From NCBI GenBank assembly GCA_027422505.1, contig JAPQWV010000679.1, positions 62,001 to 126,000 of the forward strand: a stretch of DNA of 64,000 nucleotides. The letters are read 5' to 3'. Below, one piece after another: positions 46,310 to 59,463 of the stretch. The translations under genes and the position numbers were made by a program. Within the stretch, counting starts at the first letter, position 1. The number at the start of each line of letters is the position of its first letter. The notes under the pieces were generated by a model that saw only the letters and a list, made by a program, of their open reading frames with translations, made no database searches and had not been told where the DNA came from. This stretch comes from Craterostigma plantagineum (lineage: Eukaryota; Streptophyta; Magnoliopsida; Lamiales; Linderniaceae).

Positions 46310-49009
46310 TGTGGCGCCCCGCCATCTACTTATCAATTCTAACACTAACTTACGTGGCTAATGTCAATATAAAATACTTAATACGCGAAAACGTGGGTAA
46401 AATTTTATATAAAGGAATTCGTTCTGTACAAGTCAAAATATCACTCCCAACCTATTTACATAGGATGGTTTCATAATTCCAACAACTATCTCCTGCCCCA
46501 CGGGTCGCATTCATGTACACACCACCCTCAAAAGTCGTTGGAAGCTTCAAAAGATAGCCTTGCCGTCATAAGCGATCACATACCGTGGTCGCGCGTACCT
46601 ACAACACATAAAACATGGGATGAGCTATAAAGCTCAGTAAGTAGGAATAATGCATGCCGTGCACGTGTCTCATTTGCAAAGGCATCCGCGCCAATGCATT
46701 CAGACCCTAATAGGATCAAACTAAATCTCATATCTCTCAGGGCCATCGACTGACTTACTATGCACCATTTTCAGAGCTCAATTCCAATAAGGACAATGGT
46801 CCAGCAATCCACAAAGGGTGACGAACCATAAAATACCAGTCGCATTTCGGCCCAATTCGCACTGGGATGCATGACGGCCCGCCATTCGGCCCAATGGGTA
46901 CTTGATGTTCCGTGGACGCTCACGCTGGTAGCCCACTTCGGGGTCGCCAACACCAGAGATACCCTCGGTGTCGCTGCCACCCTCGAATCGCCTCCTCCAG
47001 GTCGCACCTACCGCAATTCAGGGCATTCTGCCCAAATAATAAAAATATATCCGACGACGTATCGGGTCGTCATGGTGTCATAGAAGTAGTCCAGACTCAA
47101 CTGTGAGTCGACATCAGATGTCTATATTGGCAAATATCCATCGCTTTCAAGCGACATTATACCATGCATACTCTCATCTCACTATTTCCGTGCATGCCGT
47201 GTATGCATGTGTTCATGCTCATGTAAACAATACTAAAATGCATGCCATATCATCATATATAGCAAATAATTCACATAATGTCATATAAACAGATAGCCAC
47301 GTAAGTCATGTTAGTACAAACAATTTATGTGTTGTAGTTGAAATTCCCACTTACCTGGTACTCCTTAGCTATTTTATTCAGCGTACTGTAAATCGTAAAT
47401 CGTCGAACCCTAAATATAAAAACACATAAAATTAGGGTTTGCTAGTCTAATTTTAATTTCACGAAATTGGCTTAATTTGAAAACCCTAGTTTCGACTTCT
47501 GTAATTTCAAAACCCTAAAGTTTAGAACTTAACCTAAACTGAGAAATATAATTTCAGAAATAGATCTCGACATAAAATATGGAATAATTTCGACATATGT
47601 TAAACATAGATCTCGGTATATGGTTTCGAGATTACCTATAATATACTAATGTCGAAATATATTATTGATATCATACTTAAGATGTCGAGAGGTTGTTTTA
47701 ACAAAATGTCGATATCATAAGAAGATAGATGTCGAGGTGCATAAAGATTTCGATACATAAAACTAATTTTCAACATAATCTCGACATAAGCTAAATTCAA
47801 CAAAAAGGTATATCTCGATATTAAAATTGAATTGAGGTTTAACTAAGTCACACACAATCTCGATATGTTATTTTAGAATGAATTTCAGTTTTACCATATA
47901 ACATACTCGATATGTACCTCGAGTTTCATCTCGAGATTGTCTCGAGTTTTATACCTAAAATTTCTATATACATACTAACGTTTGACATTTAAATATTGGA
48001 TAATTATTTCGACATCAAATAGATCTCGTTATTACACTAAGGATTTCGATATTTACACTACACAAAGATCTCGAGCTTGGCGGCGCAATAAAATCTCGAT
48101 ATAAGACATACAATGATTCGAGATTTTAACTAAATAATCACCTAATTTCGACATTTTCTGAAGATAAATCTCGAGCTCAATTTCATATAACAGACTTTCG
48201 ATATTTTCTCTTTTTCATTGTTGAGCCGAGATCATGCTTGCAAAACCTAACAGGGTTTCGAATTTTATTACCCTGGAAACTATATCATCAAACTTACGAT
48301 TAAAACCCTAACATCAACTATCGATATTCCTTAAAAAAACTATTCCTGACAAGAAAAGTAAAAACTCAAAAACCCTAAATTCTTAAATTTATGGTCTTAT
48401 ACCTAACGTATTTTAAGCTACTAATAATAAGAGAAACAAATCAAGTGCTTAGTATAAAAGGGATTATACCTTCCGAGCCCTCAAATGGTTTATTGCTTAA
48501 GCTCCTCAGAATGGATGATGGTTTTTAGCGTACTCTGTAGTGTTTAAATGATCTATATTATGAATAGGATTCTTGATAACTATTAAACCATCGAAACTTG
48601 TTTGATGGGACACCTAGTGACGTTATTTTTCCTCCACACTAAGGAATCAATAATTATCTTCAAATACTTGGGCTTTATGTGTAAGCCAAGCCCAATTCAT
48701 ATTTAGTTCAATTTAATTATAGTCGTAATCCTATTCTTAATAATTCGTATTCCTTAAAATGTGATATTAGCACCTAATTATACTATATTAAATTTTCTAG
48801 GTTAGCATATCATGTACTAGGAACCATAAAATCAATAACTAACCTAACTTCAATTAATTCTTCTACTAGGTTAGTAACCCTAATAGCACCTAATTTTAAA
48901 GTCACGTTGACACATAAAATTATAAAAATATATTCCATGTAGTCATGCAAGTCACATAATATGTATGCATATTTATTGGCCGACTTACTTACGGGACTCG
49001 GGTATTACA
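46310..49009 (-). repeat. 3' LTR of the gypsy element, 2,700 bp, complete
   Basis: On the minus strand it starts TGTAATACCCGAGTCCCG next to the purine tract and ends in CACA at 46310. It contains a dense run of CTCGATAT-like words (47560-48220). Small open frames at 46771-47288 recur in the other LTR and are not genes. Confidence 0.9.
47560..48220. repeat. Dispersed CTCGATAT/TTTCGACAT words in the LTR
   Basis: About 25 copies of short words such as ATCTCGATAT, ATTTCGACAT and ATGTCGAAAT occur in both orientations over 650 bp. The other LTR repeats them at 54907-55570. They fall in what would be the U3-like half of the LTR, where transcription control elements normally lie. Confidence 0.7.
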
Positions 49010-49026
49010 TCCTCCCCCCCTTAAAA
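49010..49026 (-). other. Polypurine tract of the gypsy element
   Basis: On the minus strand TTAAGGGGGGGAGGA directly precedes the LTR start TGTAATACCC. This is where plus-strand DNA synthesis would start. Confidence 0.85.
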
Positions 49027-49155
49027 GGGATTTCGCCCCCGAAATCAGGCAGGGAGAATAGCTCAGGGTAGGGATTTCTCATATCATCTTCCCGTTCCCA
49101 CGTAGCTTCCTCGGTGGATTGATTCTGCCATAATACTTTGACTAACGGAATTTCT

Positions 49156-51555
49156 TTATTCCGTAGTCGTCATATCGTACATAAGGATTTCCACTGGTTT
49201 CTCCTCATAGCTCAAATCTGGCTTGAGTTGTTGCTGAAGATTTTCAGTATTCAGCACATGGCTTGGGTCTGCGACGTATTTTCGTAACGTCGATACGTGA
49301 AAAATATCATGTACTTGAGCTAGCGAATTCGGTAGTTCCAGTTGATAGGCAACTTCGCCAACTTTTCTGAGGATTCGGAACGGTCCTATATAACGTGGGC
49401 TCAGCTTACCTTTCTTCCCAAATCGCCTCACGCCTTTCATTGGGGACACCTTCAGAAATACAAAATCATCTGCTTGGAACTCCAATGGTCTACGCTTTTG
49501 ATCTGCGGAACTTTTCTGTCTGCTTTGAGCCGTTTTCATCCGTTCCCGTATCTTTGATATTGCTTCCGTCATTTCTTGTACTAGGTCAGGGCCTAGTATC
49601 GCCCGCTCTCCAACTTCATCCCAATGTATTGGAGATCTACATTTGCGTCCATACAGAGCTTCATATGGAGCCATTCCGATAGTCGCATGATAGCTGTTAT
49701 TGTATGAGAACTCAATCAGTGGAAGATACCGGCTCCAATTCCCTTTGAAGTCGAGATCGCAGGCTCTGAGCATGTCCTCCAATGTCTGGATTGTTCGTTC
49801 AGACTGCCCATCTGTCTGAGGGTGGTAGGCAGTACTAAAAGATAACTTGGTTCCCATGGCCTTCTGCAAACTCATCCAGAACTTGGATAAGAATCTTGAA
49901 TCACGATCGGAAACGATCGAAATTGGAACTCCGTGGAGTCGAACTATTTCTTGCACATATAGTTCTGCGTATCGCTCCAATGAGTATGTCGAGTTGATCG
50001 GCAAAAAGTGGGCAGATTTGGTCAATCGATCAACGATTACCCAAATAGCGTCGTGGCCTTTCACTGTCTTCGGCAAGCCAACAAGGAAGTCCATCGTAAT
50101 GTGATCCCACGTCCATTCGGGTACTGGCAGGGATTGCAAGGTTCCTGCCGGTCGTTGATGCTCTGCTTTAATTTGTTGACACGTCAGGCATTGACTTACG
50201 AATGTTGCGATTTCTCTTTTCATCCCTAGCCACCAATAATTAGTTCGTAAGTCTCTGTACATTTTTGTCGCTCCTGGGTGAATTGAGTAAACTGTGGCAT
50301 GTACTTCCTTCATAATTGCTTTTCGGAGCTCCGTGTCATTGGGAACGTATATTCGATTCCTATAGTACAAGCTTCCGTCTTCTCGTATCTTGTAGTCTAA
50401 CGGCCTTTGTTCTACTTGAGTTTCCTTGAGCTTCAAATATAATTCGTCGTCCTGTTGCGCTTTCGTAATTTGCTCCATCAATGTTGGTCGGAGAGTTAAA
50501 GCTGCTAGCCTTGTTTCGATTTCGCCCATTGGTATAATTTCTACTCCGAGCTGTTGCAACTCTGCACTTGCAGTTTTCCTGCTTAAAGCATCCGCCACAA
50601 TATTTGCTTTCCCTGGATGATAGCTTATTACACAGTCATAATCTTTAACAAGCTCTAGCCACCGCTGTTGTCTCATATTTAACTCCTTATGAGTGAAGAA
50701 GTACTTTAAACTCTTGTGATCTGTGAATATTTCACAGCGTTCACCGTACAGATAATGCCTCCAGATCTTCAAAGCAAACACAACTGCTGCGAGTTCCAGA
50801 TCGTGTGTTGGATAATTCTTCTCGTAATTCTTTAGCTGTCGCGAAGCGTACGCAACAACCTTTCCATTTTGCATTAGAACGCATCCCAGCCCATTCTTCG
50901 ATGCATCACTATATACGGAAAATCCTCCTGTTTCTGTGGGTATCGTCAGGACTGGGGCCGAAGTGAGTCGTCTTTTTAATTCTTGAAAGCTTCGCTCGCA
51001 CTCATCGTTCCAATGGAATGGAGTATCCTTTCTAGTCAGCTTCGTCAACGTTGATGCAATCTTCGAGAAGTCCTTAATAAATTTTCTATAATATCCGGGT
51101 AGTCCAAGAAAGCTTCGTACTTCAGTTACATTCGTCGGTTGGGGCCAATTATGGATAGCTTTTATCTTTCTCGGGTCTACTGAAATTCCTGCTCCCGAAA
51201 TAATATGTCCAAGAAATGCGACTTGATCCAGCCAAAACTCGCATTTCTTGAACTTAGCATACAACTGCTTCTCGCGTAGTATCTCAAGGACGTTCCTCAA
51301 ATGTTGCTCATGCTCCTCCCTCGTTTTTGAATAAATAAGGATGTCATCGATGAATACGATGACGAACTTATCCAGGAATGGCTTGAATATGCGGTTCATC
51401 AGGTCCATGAATGCTGCCGGCGCATTAGTCAGCCCAAAAGGCATGACTAAGAACTCGTAGTGCCCGTATCGAGTACTAAAGGCCGACTTCGGAATATCTT
51501 CTTCGCGAATCTTCAGCTGATGATATCCCGATCGCAAATCTATTTTTGAGAACAC
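49156..51555 (-). pseudogene. Gypsy pol: reverse transcriptase, RNase H, integrase (main part)
   Basis: This 799-residue frame begins inside the reverse transcriptase ([13 protein letters not shown]) and holds its catalytic motif [12 protein letters not shown]. RNase H follows ([16 protein letters not shown], then [20 protein letters not shown]). The integrase has an HHCC finger (ending [16 protein letters not shown]) and catalytic residues in [23 protein letters not shown] and [16 protein letters not shown]. The protein copies element RNA and inserts the DNA. The frame ends early at 49156, and the chromodomain (LVKVLWQNQSTEEATWE) continues in another frame over about 49140-49040. The 5' side is separated by a frame break near 51600. 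Confidence 0.9.
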
Positions 51556-52208
51556 CGTGGCTCCTTGTAGTTGATCGAACAGGTCGTCAATCCTCGGAAG
51601 GGGGTGTTCTTGATAGTAATCTTATTTAATTCTCTGTAATCTATGCATAGGCGCATTGATCCATCTTTCTTCTTGACAAATAAAATCGGTGCTCCCCAGG
51701 GTGAAAAGTTTGGCTGAATGAATCCCTTCTGCAGCAACTCGTCCAATTGTTCTTTCAATTCTTTCATTTCTGTTGGAGCTAAACGATATGGAGCTTTTGA
51801 GATAGGTGCAGCTCCGGGTACTAAATCAATCGTGAACTGAATTTCACGATCAGGGGGAAGTCCTGGTAGATCTTCGGGGAACACATCAGAAAATTCTTGT
51901 ACTATTGGGACTTCTTCTAACTTTGGGGGTGAACGTTCTTCTGAGGTCATTGCAAATACGAGGTATGCTTCACATCCTGCCCTGATCAGGCGTTGTGCCT
52001 TCATCGCGGAGATTTTGGGAATTTTGCTCTTGCTAGTTCCCGTAAAAATGAACGGTTCGTTTCTCTCTGTACTGAACGTGACTGTCTTATGATTACAATC
52101 TATTACAGCCCCATACTTAGACGGCCAGTCCATTCCTAGGATCACTTCATAATCGTTCATAGGTATAACTATAAGGTCTACGGGTAGTTCTCTATCGTTC
52201 ACTAGCAC
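51540..52208 (-). pseudogene. Gypsy pol: protease end and reverse transcriptase start
   Basis: It contains the end of the aspartic protease ([20 protein letters not shown]) and the N-terminal reverse transcriptase ([20 protein letters not shown], then [13 protein letters not shown]). A frame break at about 51605 separates it from the rest of the reverse transcriptase. Another at about 52265 separates it from gag-protease. Confidence 0.88.
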
Positions 52209-52261
52209 TGGGCATTTTCGTAAAACTAAATTAGTTCGGGTCGAAGCTCCATGTGGAATGG

Positions 52262-53496
52262 TTACACTATACTCGCAGTCGGTTGTTGAGGCGTAATCCC
52301 GAGTCTCGTCACGTACTTAGATGATGCAAATGAATGCGTGGCTCCTGAATCTATTAATATGCATGTCGGGATATGATGGATAGATAGGGTACCTGCTACT
52401 ACCGATGGGTCTGTCTCCGCCTCTTCTGATGTTATCGTGTAAACTCTGGCAGGTACTGTTGGTGGTCTGGCCTGTACAGTCGTTTGACTCCCAGATGCCT
52501 TTCCAGGGCATGCTCTTGCAAAATGGCCCGATTTTCCACACCTAAAGCAGCTAGCATTTTCTGAGAAGCAAACGCCCGTATGTCGTCGGATGCACTTCGG
52601 GCAGATTGGTGCCATTGGGGGTCTACCCTGATTCGGGTTAAACTGCTGAGGCAGTCCGGGTTTGTTCTGAAAATTAGGCCTTGGACCCTTTAAGACAAAT
52701 TGCTTCTTTTGGCTTCCTCCACTCCACTGTGGCCCTTGTATGAACTTTCGTTTTGCTTCTTGGGCTCGGATGATTCTGATTTCTGCTTGCTCAGCCACTA
52801 AAGCACGTTCAGCAACTTGAGCGTACGTAGCTCCTTGAAGCCCGGCCATATTTACATCTCGGTAAAGTTCCGGCTTCAGGCCTTCCAGGAAGCGTTCAAC
52901 TTTTAAGGCATCCGTGCTCACCATATGAGCTGCGAACCTGGACAACTGTTCGAATTTCCGGATATACTCCGCCACTGTCATCGGGCCCTGGCGTAAGTTA
53001 ATGAACTCGTTCATTCGTTGGGCCCGTACTAGAGAGGTGAAGTACTTACTCCTGAATAATTCCTTGAAACGATCCCAACTCATTGTAAGAGGGTCTTCGA
53101 TGGCTAGGATTGTGTCCCACCAGTGACCTGCACTCCCTCGCAATAGGAATGCAGCACACAGAACCTTCTCTTCTTCGGGAATTCTGCTATACTGGAACAT
53201 ACTCTCTAAGGTCCTTAGCCAGTCTTCAGCCGAAGTTGGGTCGATCGCATCTTCGAAAGTTGGAGGATTTAACTTCCGAAATCTTTCTCCGACTATCTCT
53301 ATTCTTTCGGCTTGAGAAAGCCCACTGCTTTGTTGTCCGCTAGTGTTCCGCTGCTGAATCAATTCTTGAATCTGGGGGACTGCTGGCGTACTAATTCGGT
53401 AAGCTGGATAATCGCCGTGTCATGATTATCAGTTGGTATCTCGGGTTCCTTGCCCCGATTGGAACTCCCACTATTATCACCTCTTGTTCTACCCAT
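52262..53496 (-). pseudogene. Gypsy gag with start of aspartic protease
   Basis: The likely start codon is at 53496-53494 (MGRTRGDNSGSSN). A frame change near 53372 falls at a G-run and leads into the long frame ending at 52262. The gag core includes FRKLNPPTFEDAIDPTSAED and FKELFRSKYFTSLVRAQRM, which form the virus-like particle. A CCHC knuckle (CFRCGKSGHFARAC) binds RNA. The protease active site is LIDSGATHSF. The homopolymer position of the break leaves open a sequence error. Confidence 0.88.
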
Positions 53497-53630
53497 TCTT
53501 ATTTACCCTGATAGTCCCTACGGCCAATAAATTATGCAACGAAAACAAGAATTCACAGTAATATAATTACTAGCAAGGCCGCTTCCATACTTTTGAGTGT
53601 GTGTACATGAACAGTCTACAGAAACTTCAA

Positions 53631-53647
53631 CCGAAGCTCTGTTACCA
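53631..53647 (-). other. Primer binding site, initiator Met tRNA
   Basis: On the minus strand TGGTAACAGAGCTTCGG lies two bases inside the 5' LTR end. It differs at one base from the usual plant TGGTATCAGAGC site. Confidence 0.85.
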
Positions 53648-53649
53648 CC

Positions 53650-56155
53650 TGTGGCGTCCCGCCATCTACTTATCAATTCTAACACTAACTTACGTGGCTA
53701 ATGTCAATATAAAATACTTAATACGCGAAAACGTGGGTAAAATTTTATATAAAGGAATTCGTTCTGTACAAGTCAAAATATCACTCCCAACCTATTTACA
53801 TAGGATGGTTTCATAATTCCAACAAAAGAAACCCTATCTCCTGCCCCACGGGTCGCATTCATGTACACACCACCCTCAAAAGTCGTTGGAAGCTTCAAAA
53901 GATAGCCTTGCCGTCATAAGCGATCACATACCGTGGTCGCGCGTACCTACAACACATAAAACATGGGATGAGCTATAAAGCTCAGTAAGTAGGAATAATG
54001 CATGCCGTGCACGTGTCTCATTTGCAAAGGCATCCGCGCCAATGCATTCAGACCCTAATAGGATCAAACTGAATCTCATATCTCTCAGGGCCATCGACTG
54101 ACTTACTATGCACCATTTTCAGAGCTCAATTCCAATAAGGACAATGGTCCAGCAATCCACAAAGGGTGACGAACCATAAAATACCAGTCACGCATTTCGG
54201 CCCAATTCGCACTGGGATGCATGACGGCCCGCCATTCGGCCCAATGGGTACTTGATGTTCCGTGGACGCTCACGCTGGTAGCCCACTTCGGGGTCGCCAA
54301 CACCAGAGATACCCTCGGTGTCGCTGCCACCCTCGAATCGCCTCCTCCAGGTCGCACCTACCGCAATTCAGGGCATTCTGCCCAAATAATAAAAATATAT
54401 CCGACGACGTATCGGGTCGTCATGGTGTCATAGAAGTAGTCCAGACTCAACTGTGAGTCGACATCAGATGTCTATATTGGCAAATATCCATCGCTTTCAA
54501 GCGACATTATACCATGCATACTCTCATCTCACTATTTCCGTGCATGCCGTGTATGCATGTGTTCATGCTCATGTAAACAATACTAAAATGCATGCCATAT
54601 CATCATATATAGCAAATAATTCACATAATGTCATATAAACAGATAGCCACGTAAGTCATGTTAGTACAAACAATTTAGTGTTGTAGTTGAAATTCCCACT
54701 TACCTGGTACTCCTTAGCTATTTTATTCAGCGTACTGTAAATCGTAAATCGTCGAACCCTAAATATAAAAACACATAAAATTAGGGTTTGCTAGTCTAAT
54801 TTTAATTTCACGAAATTGGCTTAATTTGAAAACCCTAGTTTCGACTTCTGTAATTTCAAAACCCTAAAGTTTAGAACTTAACCTAAACTGAGAAATATAA
54901 TTTCAGAAATAGATCTCGACATAAAATATGGAATAATTTCGACATATGTTAAACATAGATCTCGGTATATGGTTTCGAGATTACCTATAATATACTAATG
55001 TCGAAATATATTATTGATATCATACTTAAGATGTCGAGAGGTTGTTTTAACAAAATGTCGATATCATAAGAAGATAGATGTCGAGGTGCATAAAGATTTC
55101 GATACATAAAACTAATTTTCAACATAATCTCGACATAAGCTAAATTCAACAAAAAGGTATATCTCGATATTAAAATTGAATTGAGGTTTAACTAAGTCAC
55201 ACACAATCTCGATATGTTATTTTAGAATGAATTTCAGTTTTACCATATAACATACTCGATATGTACCTCGAGTTTCATCTAGAGATGGTCTCGAGTTTTA
55301 TACCTAAAATTTCTATATACATACTAACGTTTGACATTTAAATATTGGATAATTATTTCGACATCAAATAGATCTCGTTATTACACTAAGGATTTCGATA
55401 TTTACACTACACAAAGATCTCGAGCTTGGCGGCGCAATAAAATCTCGATATAAGACATACAATGATTCGAGATTTTAACTAAATAATCACCTAATTTCGA
55501 CATTTTCTGAAGATAAATCTCGAGCTCAATTTCATATAACAGACTTTCGATATTTTCTCTTTTTCATTGTTGAGCCGAGATCATGCTTGCAAAACCTAAC
55601 AGGGTTTCGAATTTTATTACCCTGGAAACTATATCATCAAACTTACGATTAAAACCCTAACATCAACTATCGATATTCCTTAAAAAAAACTATTCCTGAC
55701 AAGAAAAGTAAAAACTCAAAAACCCTAAATTCTTAAATTTATGGTCTTATACCTAACGTATTTTAAGCTACTAATAATAAGAGAAACAAATCAAGTGCTT
55801 AGTATAAAAGGGATTATACCTTCCGAGCCCTCAAATGGTTTATTGCTTAAGCTCCTCAGAATGGATGATGGTTTTTAGCGTACTCTGTAGTGTTTAAATG
55901 ATCTATATTATGAATAGGATTCTTGATAACTATTAAACCATCGAAACTTGTTTGATGGGACACCTAGTGACGTTATTTTTCCTCCACACTAAGGAATCAA
56001 TAATTATCTTCAAATACTTGGGCTTTATGTGTAAGCCAAGCCCAATTCATATTTAGTCCAATTTAATTATAGTCGTAATCCTATTCTTAATAATTCGTAT
56101 TCCTTAAAATGTGATATTAGCACCTAATTATACTATATTAAATTTTCTAGGTTAG
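53650..56155 (-). repeat. 5' LTR of the gypsy element, outer end missing
   Basis: It matches 46310-48805 almost perfectly but stops at CTAGGTTAG (56147-56155). The remaining 204 bp, including the TGTAATACCC start, are absent and unrelated AT-rich DNA follows. The word CTAGGTTAG occurs twice in the complete LTR, about 65 bp apart. The first copy is exactly where the truncated LTR stops. Confidence 0.9.
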
Positions 56156-56353
56156 TGTTTAATTTGGTTTAATTGAAAATTACTCTGATGCATTGAAGAA
56201 TCTTTAAAAAAAATTCTATATGGATGGATGTCCATGTATCACTATCACGTCAAATGTTGCAATTATCATTCCATGCGTTACCTTATTTACAACTTGGTAG
56301 TGTTTTTGTTATTATTATTATTTTTTCAAATGTGAAAATGAAATACTTGCTCT

Positions 56354-56986
56354 AGGGGTGAGCGTTCGGGTTCGGGTATTCGGGTTTTACCCGAATCCGA
56401 TCGGGTTCGGGTAGTTCGGGTTATTTGTCGGGTATCGGGTTACCCGATATCCGATAATTTTAATCGGTCGGATATCGGGTAGTGATTTACTACCCGATCG
56501 GGTTATTCGGGTACCCGATATACTTTTTTTAACAATTATGTTAGTTTTAATATATAAACATTACAAAGTTATAATACACAGTTAGATATCAATATCTAAT
56601 TTGAGTGATATTAAAGTTTTAAACAATATTTTTGATTAATTTCTTATTTTAATTGTATAATTAACAAGTTATTATCAATGCATAAATTCTTATAACAATT
56701 TAAATATATATTCTCAAATTTTATTAATATACATATATGTATATATTTATATTTATTTTTAAAAAATATCCAATATATGATATTTAGTATAATATTTTGA
56801 TATTTATATTGCATTATAATAATTTTAGTCATATTTTCAATTCAAATCAAGTACCCGACGTCGGGTACCCGAACCCGATAAATATCCGAGAAGCGGTACC
56901 CGCCGTAGATCGGGTCGGGTAGTAAAAATCTTAACCCGAACCCGAATTACCCGATACCCGACTACCCGACCCGATGCCCACCCCTA
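56354..56986. mobile_element. hAT-like MITE with CGGGTA/TACCCG-rich ends
   Basis: The ends TAGGGGTGAGCGTTCGGG and (complement of right) TAGGGGTGGGCATCGGG are inverted repeats of the hAT MITE kind. Each is followed by about 150 bp of degenerate CGGGTATCGGGTACCCG words, with an AT-rich core between. No exact 8-bp target duplication is seen. Confidence 0.65.
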
Positions 56987-57016
56987 CCTCTGTCCCGGCT
57001 ATTTCTTCCCAACAAT

Positions 57017-57507
57017 TAGAGCTGTCAAAATGGCGGGCCAGGCCGGTTCGCCCGCCAAAGCCCGCCACTTGGCGGGCCTAAAAAATGGGAACCGCCCCGC
57101 CCCGTGGCGTGCCAGGCCCGCCCGCCTAGTTATATTCTTAACTTTTTTTGTGTTTTTATTTTATAATTTAATTTATTAATTAGTTTTAGTTAATTAATGT
57201 ATTTAATAATAAATTATGGATGAACAATGTATTAATTATATATTTCTATATGTTATTAATAATGGTATAATTAATGAATCATTAACTATAATTAATTTAT
57301 TTTAAATATTATATATAATATATATAATTATATAAAACTGGCAGGCGGCCCGCGGCCAGCCCTCCCCGCCCCGCAAAGCCCGCGGCCCACACAGGCTGGC
57401 TCGTTCAGGCCCGCCAGCGGCGGGCCTGAAATATCCCAGCCCAACCCGCCCTTTATGGGGGGCGGGGCGGGCCGGCTCGCGGGCCACAAGCCCAATTGAC
57501 AGCTCTA
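57017..57507. mobile_element. hAT-type MITE, 491 bp, with 8-bp target duplication
   Basis: CCAACAAT flanks both sides (57009-57016 and 57508-57515). The ends are TAGAGCTGTCAA and TTGACAGCTCTA. Next to them lie GGCGGGCC-rich blocks around an AT-rich centre. All of these are standard for hAT MITEs. Confidence 0.9.
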
Positions 57508-57940
57508 CCAACAATTAGTTGGCACATAAATTAAGGATAAGGAGCCTTTTACTTAATATTTTAGTACAATTTGGAGAGAGAAATTAGTCCACTAATTATT
57601 CCCACCAAAATTTAACTCTCCCTCCTCATTTAATACTCCATTTAAACACAATTCAAATTAACACACGATTCAATCAAAAGAGCCGATACACAAACCAGTT
57701 TACATTATACACAGACAACCGAAGTACAGCAGTTTACACAGCTAAATATTTACTGTACAGAGACTAAAAAACAACAGCTTCAGTTGATCTTTATCCAAGG
57801 CTCATCAACAACATCATCCAGCGAGACAAAAAGACAGTAGAAAACAGCAACAAACGACCTCATCCAAGTTTCAGCAACAACAAAAAACAGCAGAGACAAA
57901 AGAGATAGATAGAATAACAGCGAATAACAGAGATACAGTT

Positions 57941-59463
57941 TTGGAACATGCAATGGCGGTGCTAAAGCGTAGGCTAAGTGTTGAAGACAAAAATACAATG
58001 GCACAAGTTCTTTTAACTAGCTACATAGATAAGAAGTTACCTTCTGGTACAATCAATGAGGTCGCCTTGAGGTTTGGTCTAAGTAGGAAGATGATTGGCG
58101 GCATCTGGACTATTGCAAAGAGGCAATTTGATGCCGGACGGGCTGTCCATCTTAGCAAAACAGTTCGCCTGCAAAGAAGTGATAAAATCCAGATTGATAT
58201 CCAACAAATAAAAAGCATTGATATCAAGAGAAGATCAACAATTATAAGGCTTGCCAATGAAATTGAAGTTAGCAAAACAACCGTAGGTCGATGGATTAAG
58301 CAACGGCATCTCAGACCATATACAAATTCAATCAAGCCGTCTTTGACACAATCAAATAAACTGATGAGGCTCAATTTCAGTTTGAATTCATTGGTGATCG
58401 ACAGCATACATGAAAAAATCCAATTTAAAAGCACGGAGAATGTGGTTCACATTGATGAGAAATGGTTTTTCATTACAAGAGCTAGTGAAAGGTGTTAGCT
58501 GATACCCGGGGAAGAACAACCAAGAGATCGTGCAAGAGTAAAAGATTCATAACGAAGGTAATGTTTATGTGTGCTGTGAGCAGATCAATATACACAAGTG
58601 ATGGAGAAATTGTGTTTGATGGAAAGATTGACTTGTTTCCTTTCACTGAGAAGATCCCAGCAAAGAGAAATATCAAGAACAGACTCAAGGGCACTCTTGA
58701 GACCAAGTCCATAGAATCGATAACCAAGAAGGTGATCAAGGACTGTCTCATTAAAAGAGTAAGTATCTAACATGTCTATATGCATTGACACTAAATCTAG
58801 CAGTGACTATACACACTGTTTTTTCAGGTCATACCAGCAATCAAGAATAAATGGCCAGCAAATGAGGACAGGAATATCATTGTTCAACAGGATAATGCCA
58901 AGCCACATATCAGTGATGAAGACACTGATTTTAGAGAGGCTGCATCATCTGATGGATTCAATATCAGATTAAAGTGCCAACCAGCTAATTCACCAGACAC
59001 GAATGTCAACGACTTAGGCTGGTTCAGCAGCATACAAGCCCTACAAGTTAAAAAACCAGCAAACGCAGTAGAAGAATTAGTGTCAGGAGTGGAGGAATCA
59101 GATAATGAACTAAGTCCACAAACATTGAACAAGGTATTCCTAAGCTTGCAAGCATGCCTCGCTGAAATTATGAAGTGTAAAGGCCACAATAACTACATTC
59201 TGCCACACATGAAGGACAAACTATTGCACAACGGTACACTACCACATATTCTAGATGTGGACGATTCAATAGTAAAGGAAGCAATACACCGCTTGATTGA
59301 AAGTTGTGAAGGCCCTCATATGAAGCTGGATGAATCAGTAATGGCATATTTTGGTTATGGTGCTGATCTAGATGCAGAACAACATCAGTTGCTCAAGGAT
59401 GCAAAAATATTTTGGTTATGGTACATATGCACTTTTGTTTTTCGTCCACATATAAATATGTAA
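57941..59463 (+). pseudogene. Mariner-like transposase (plant MLE, DD39D), broken
   Basis: The first true ATG is at 57953. The N-terminus has helix-turn-helix segments (INEVALRFGLSRKMIGGIW, then IRLANEIEVSKTTVGRWIK). Catalytic residues are all present: Asp in NVVHIDEKWFF, Asp in IIVQQDNAKPH, and the third Asp in SPDTNVNDLGWF. A TAG at 58496-58498 and a frame change just after it split the protein. It resumes at 58510 (RSCKSKRFITKVMFMC). An intron (58757-58827, GTAAGT to TTTTCAG) leads to the last exon. The enzyme would cut and paste a Stowaway/mariner element. The outer ends of its element are too worn to place, roughly 57.5 and 60.7 kb. Confidence 0.85.

Larger units (their letters stand above)
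46310..56155 (-). mobile_element. Ty3/gypsy chromovirus (Tekay-like) LTR retrotransposon
   Basis: The element reads on the minus strand: 5' LTR (53650-56155, outer end lost), primer site, gag, protease, reverse transcriptase, RNase H, integrase, chromodomain remnant, purine tract, 3' LTR (46310-49009). The LTR begins TGTAATACCC and ends in CA, both typical of Tekay/Del chromoviruses, which insert into heterochromatin. By eye the LTRs differ by about five substitutions and a few indels over 2.5 kb, implying a recent insertion. Even so, the coding part has at least four frame breaks, and the 5' LTR lacks its outer 204 bp. Confidence 0.93.

Noticed and set aside
46771..47288. Small open frames conserved between two distant sites (also 54106-54638)
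   Set aside because: The sites are the two LTRs of one retrotransposon, so identity reflects recent insertion and not coding selection.
49342..50620. Plus-strand genes antisense to gypsy pol
   Set aside because: They are shadows of the long minus-strand pol frame with no recognisable domain.
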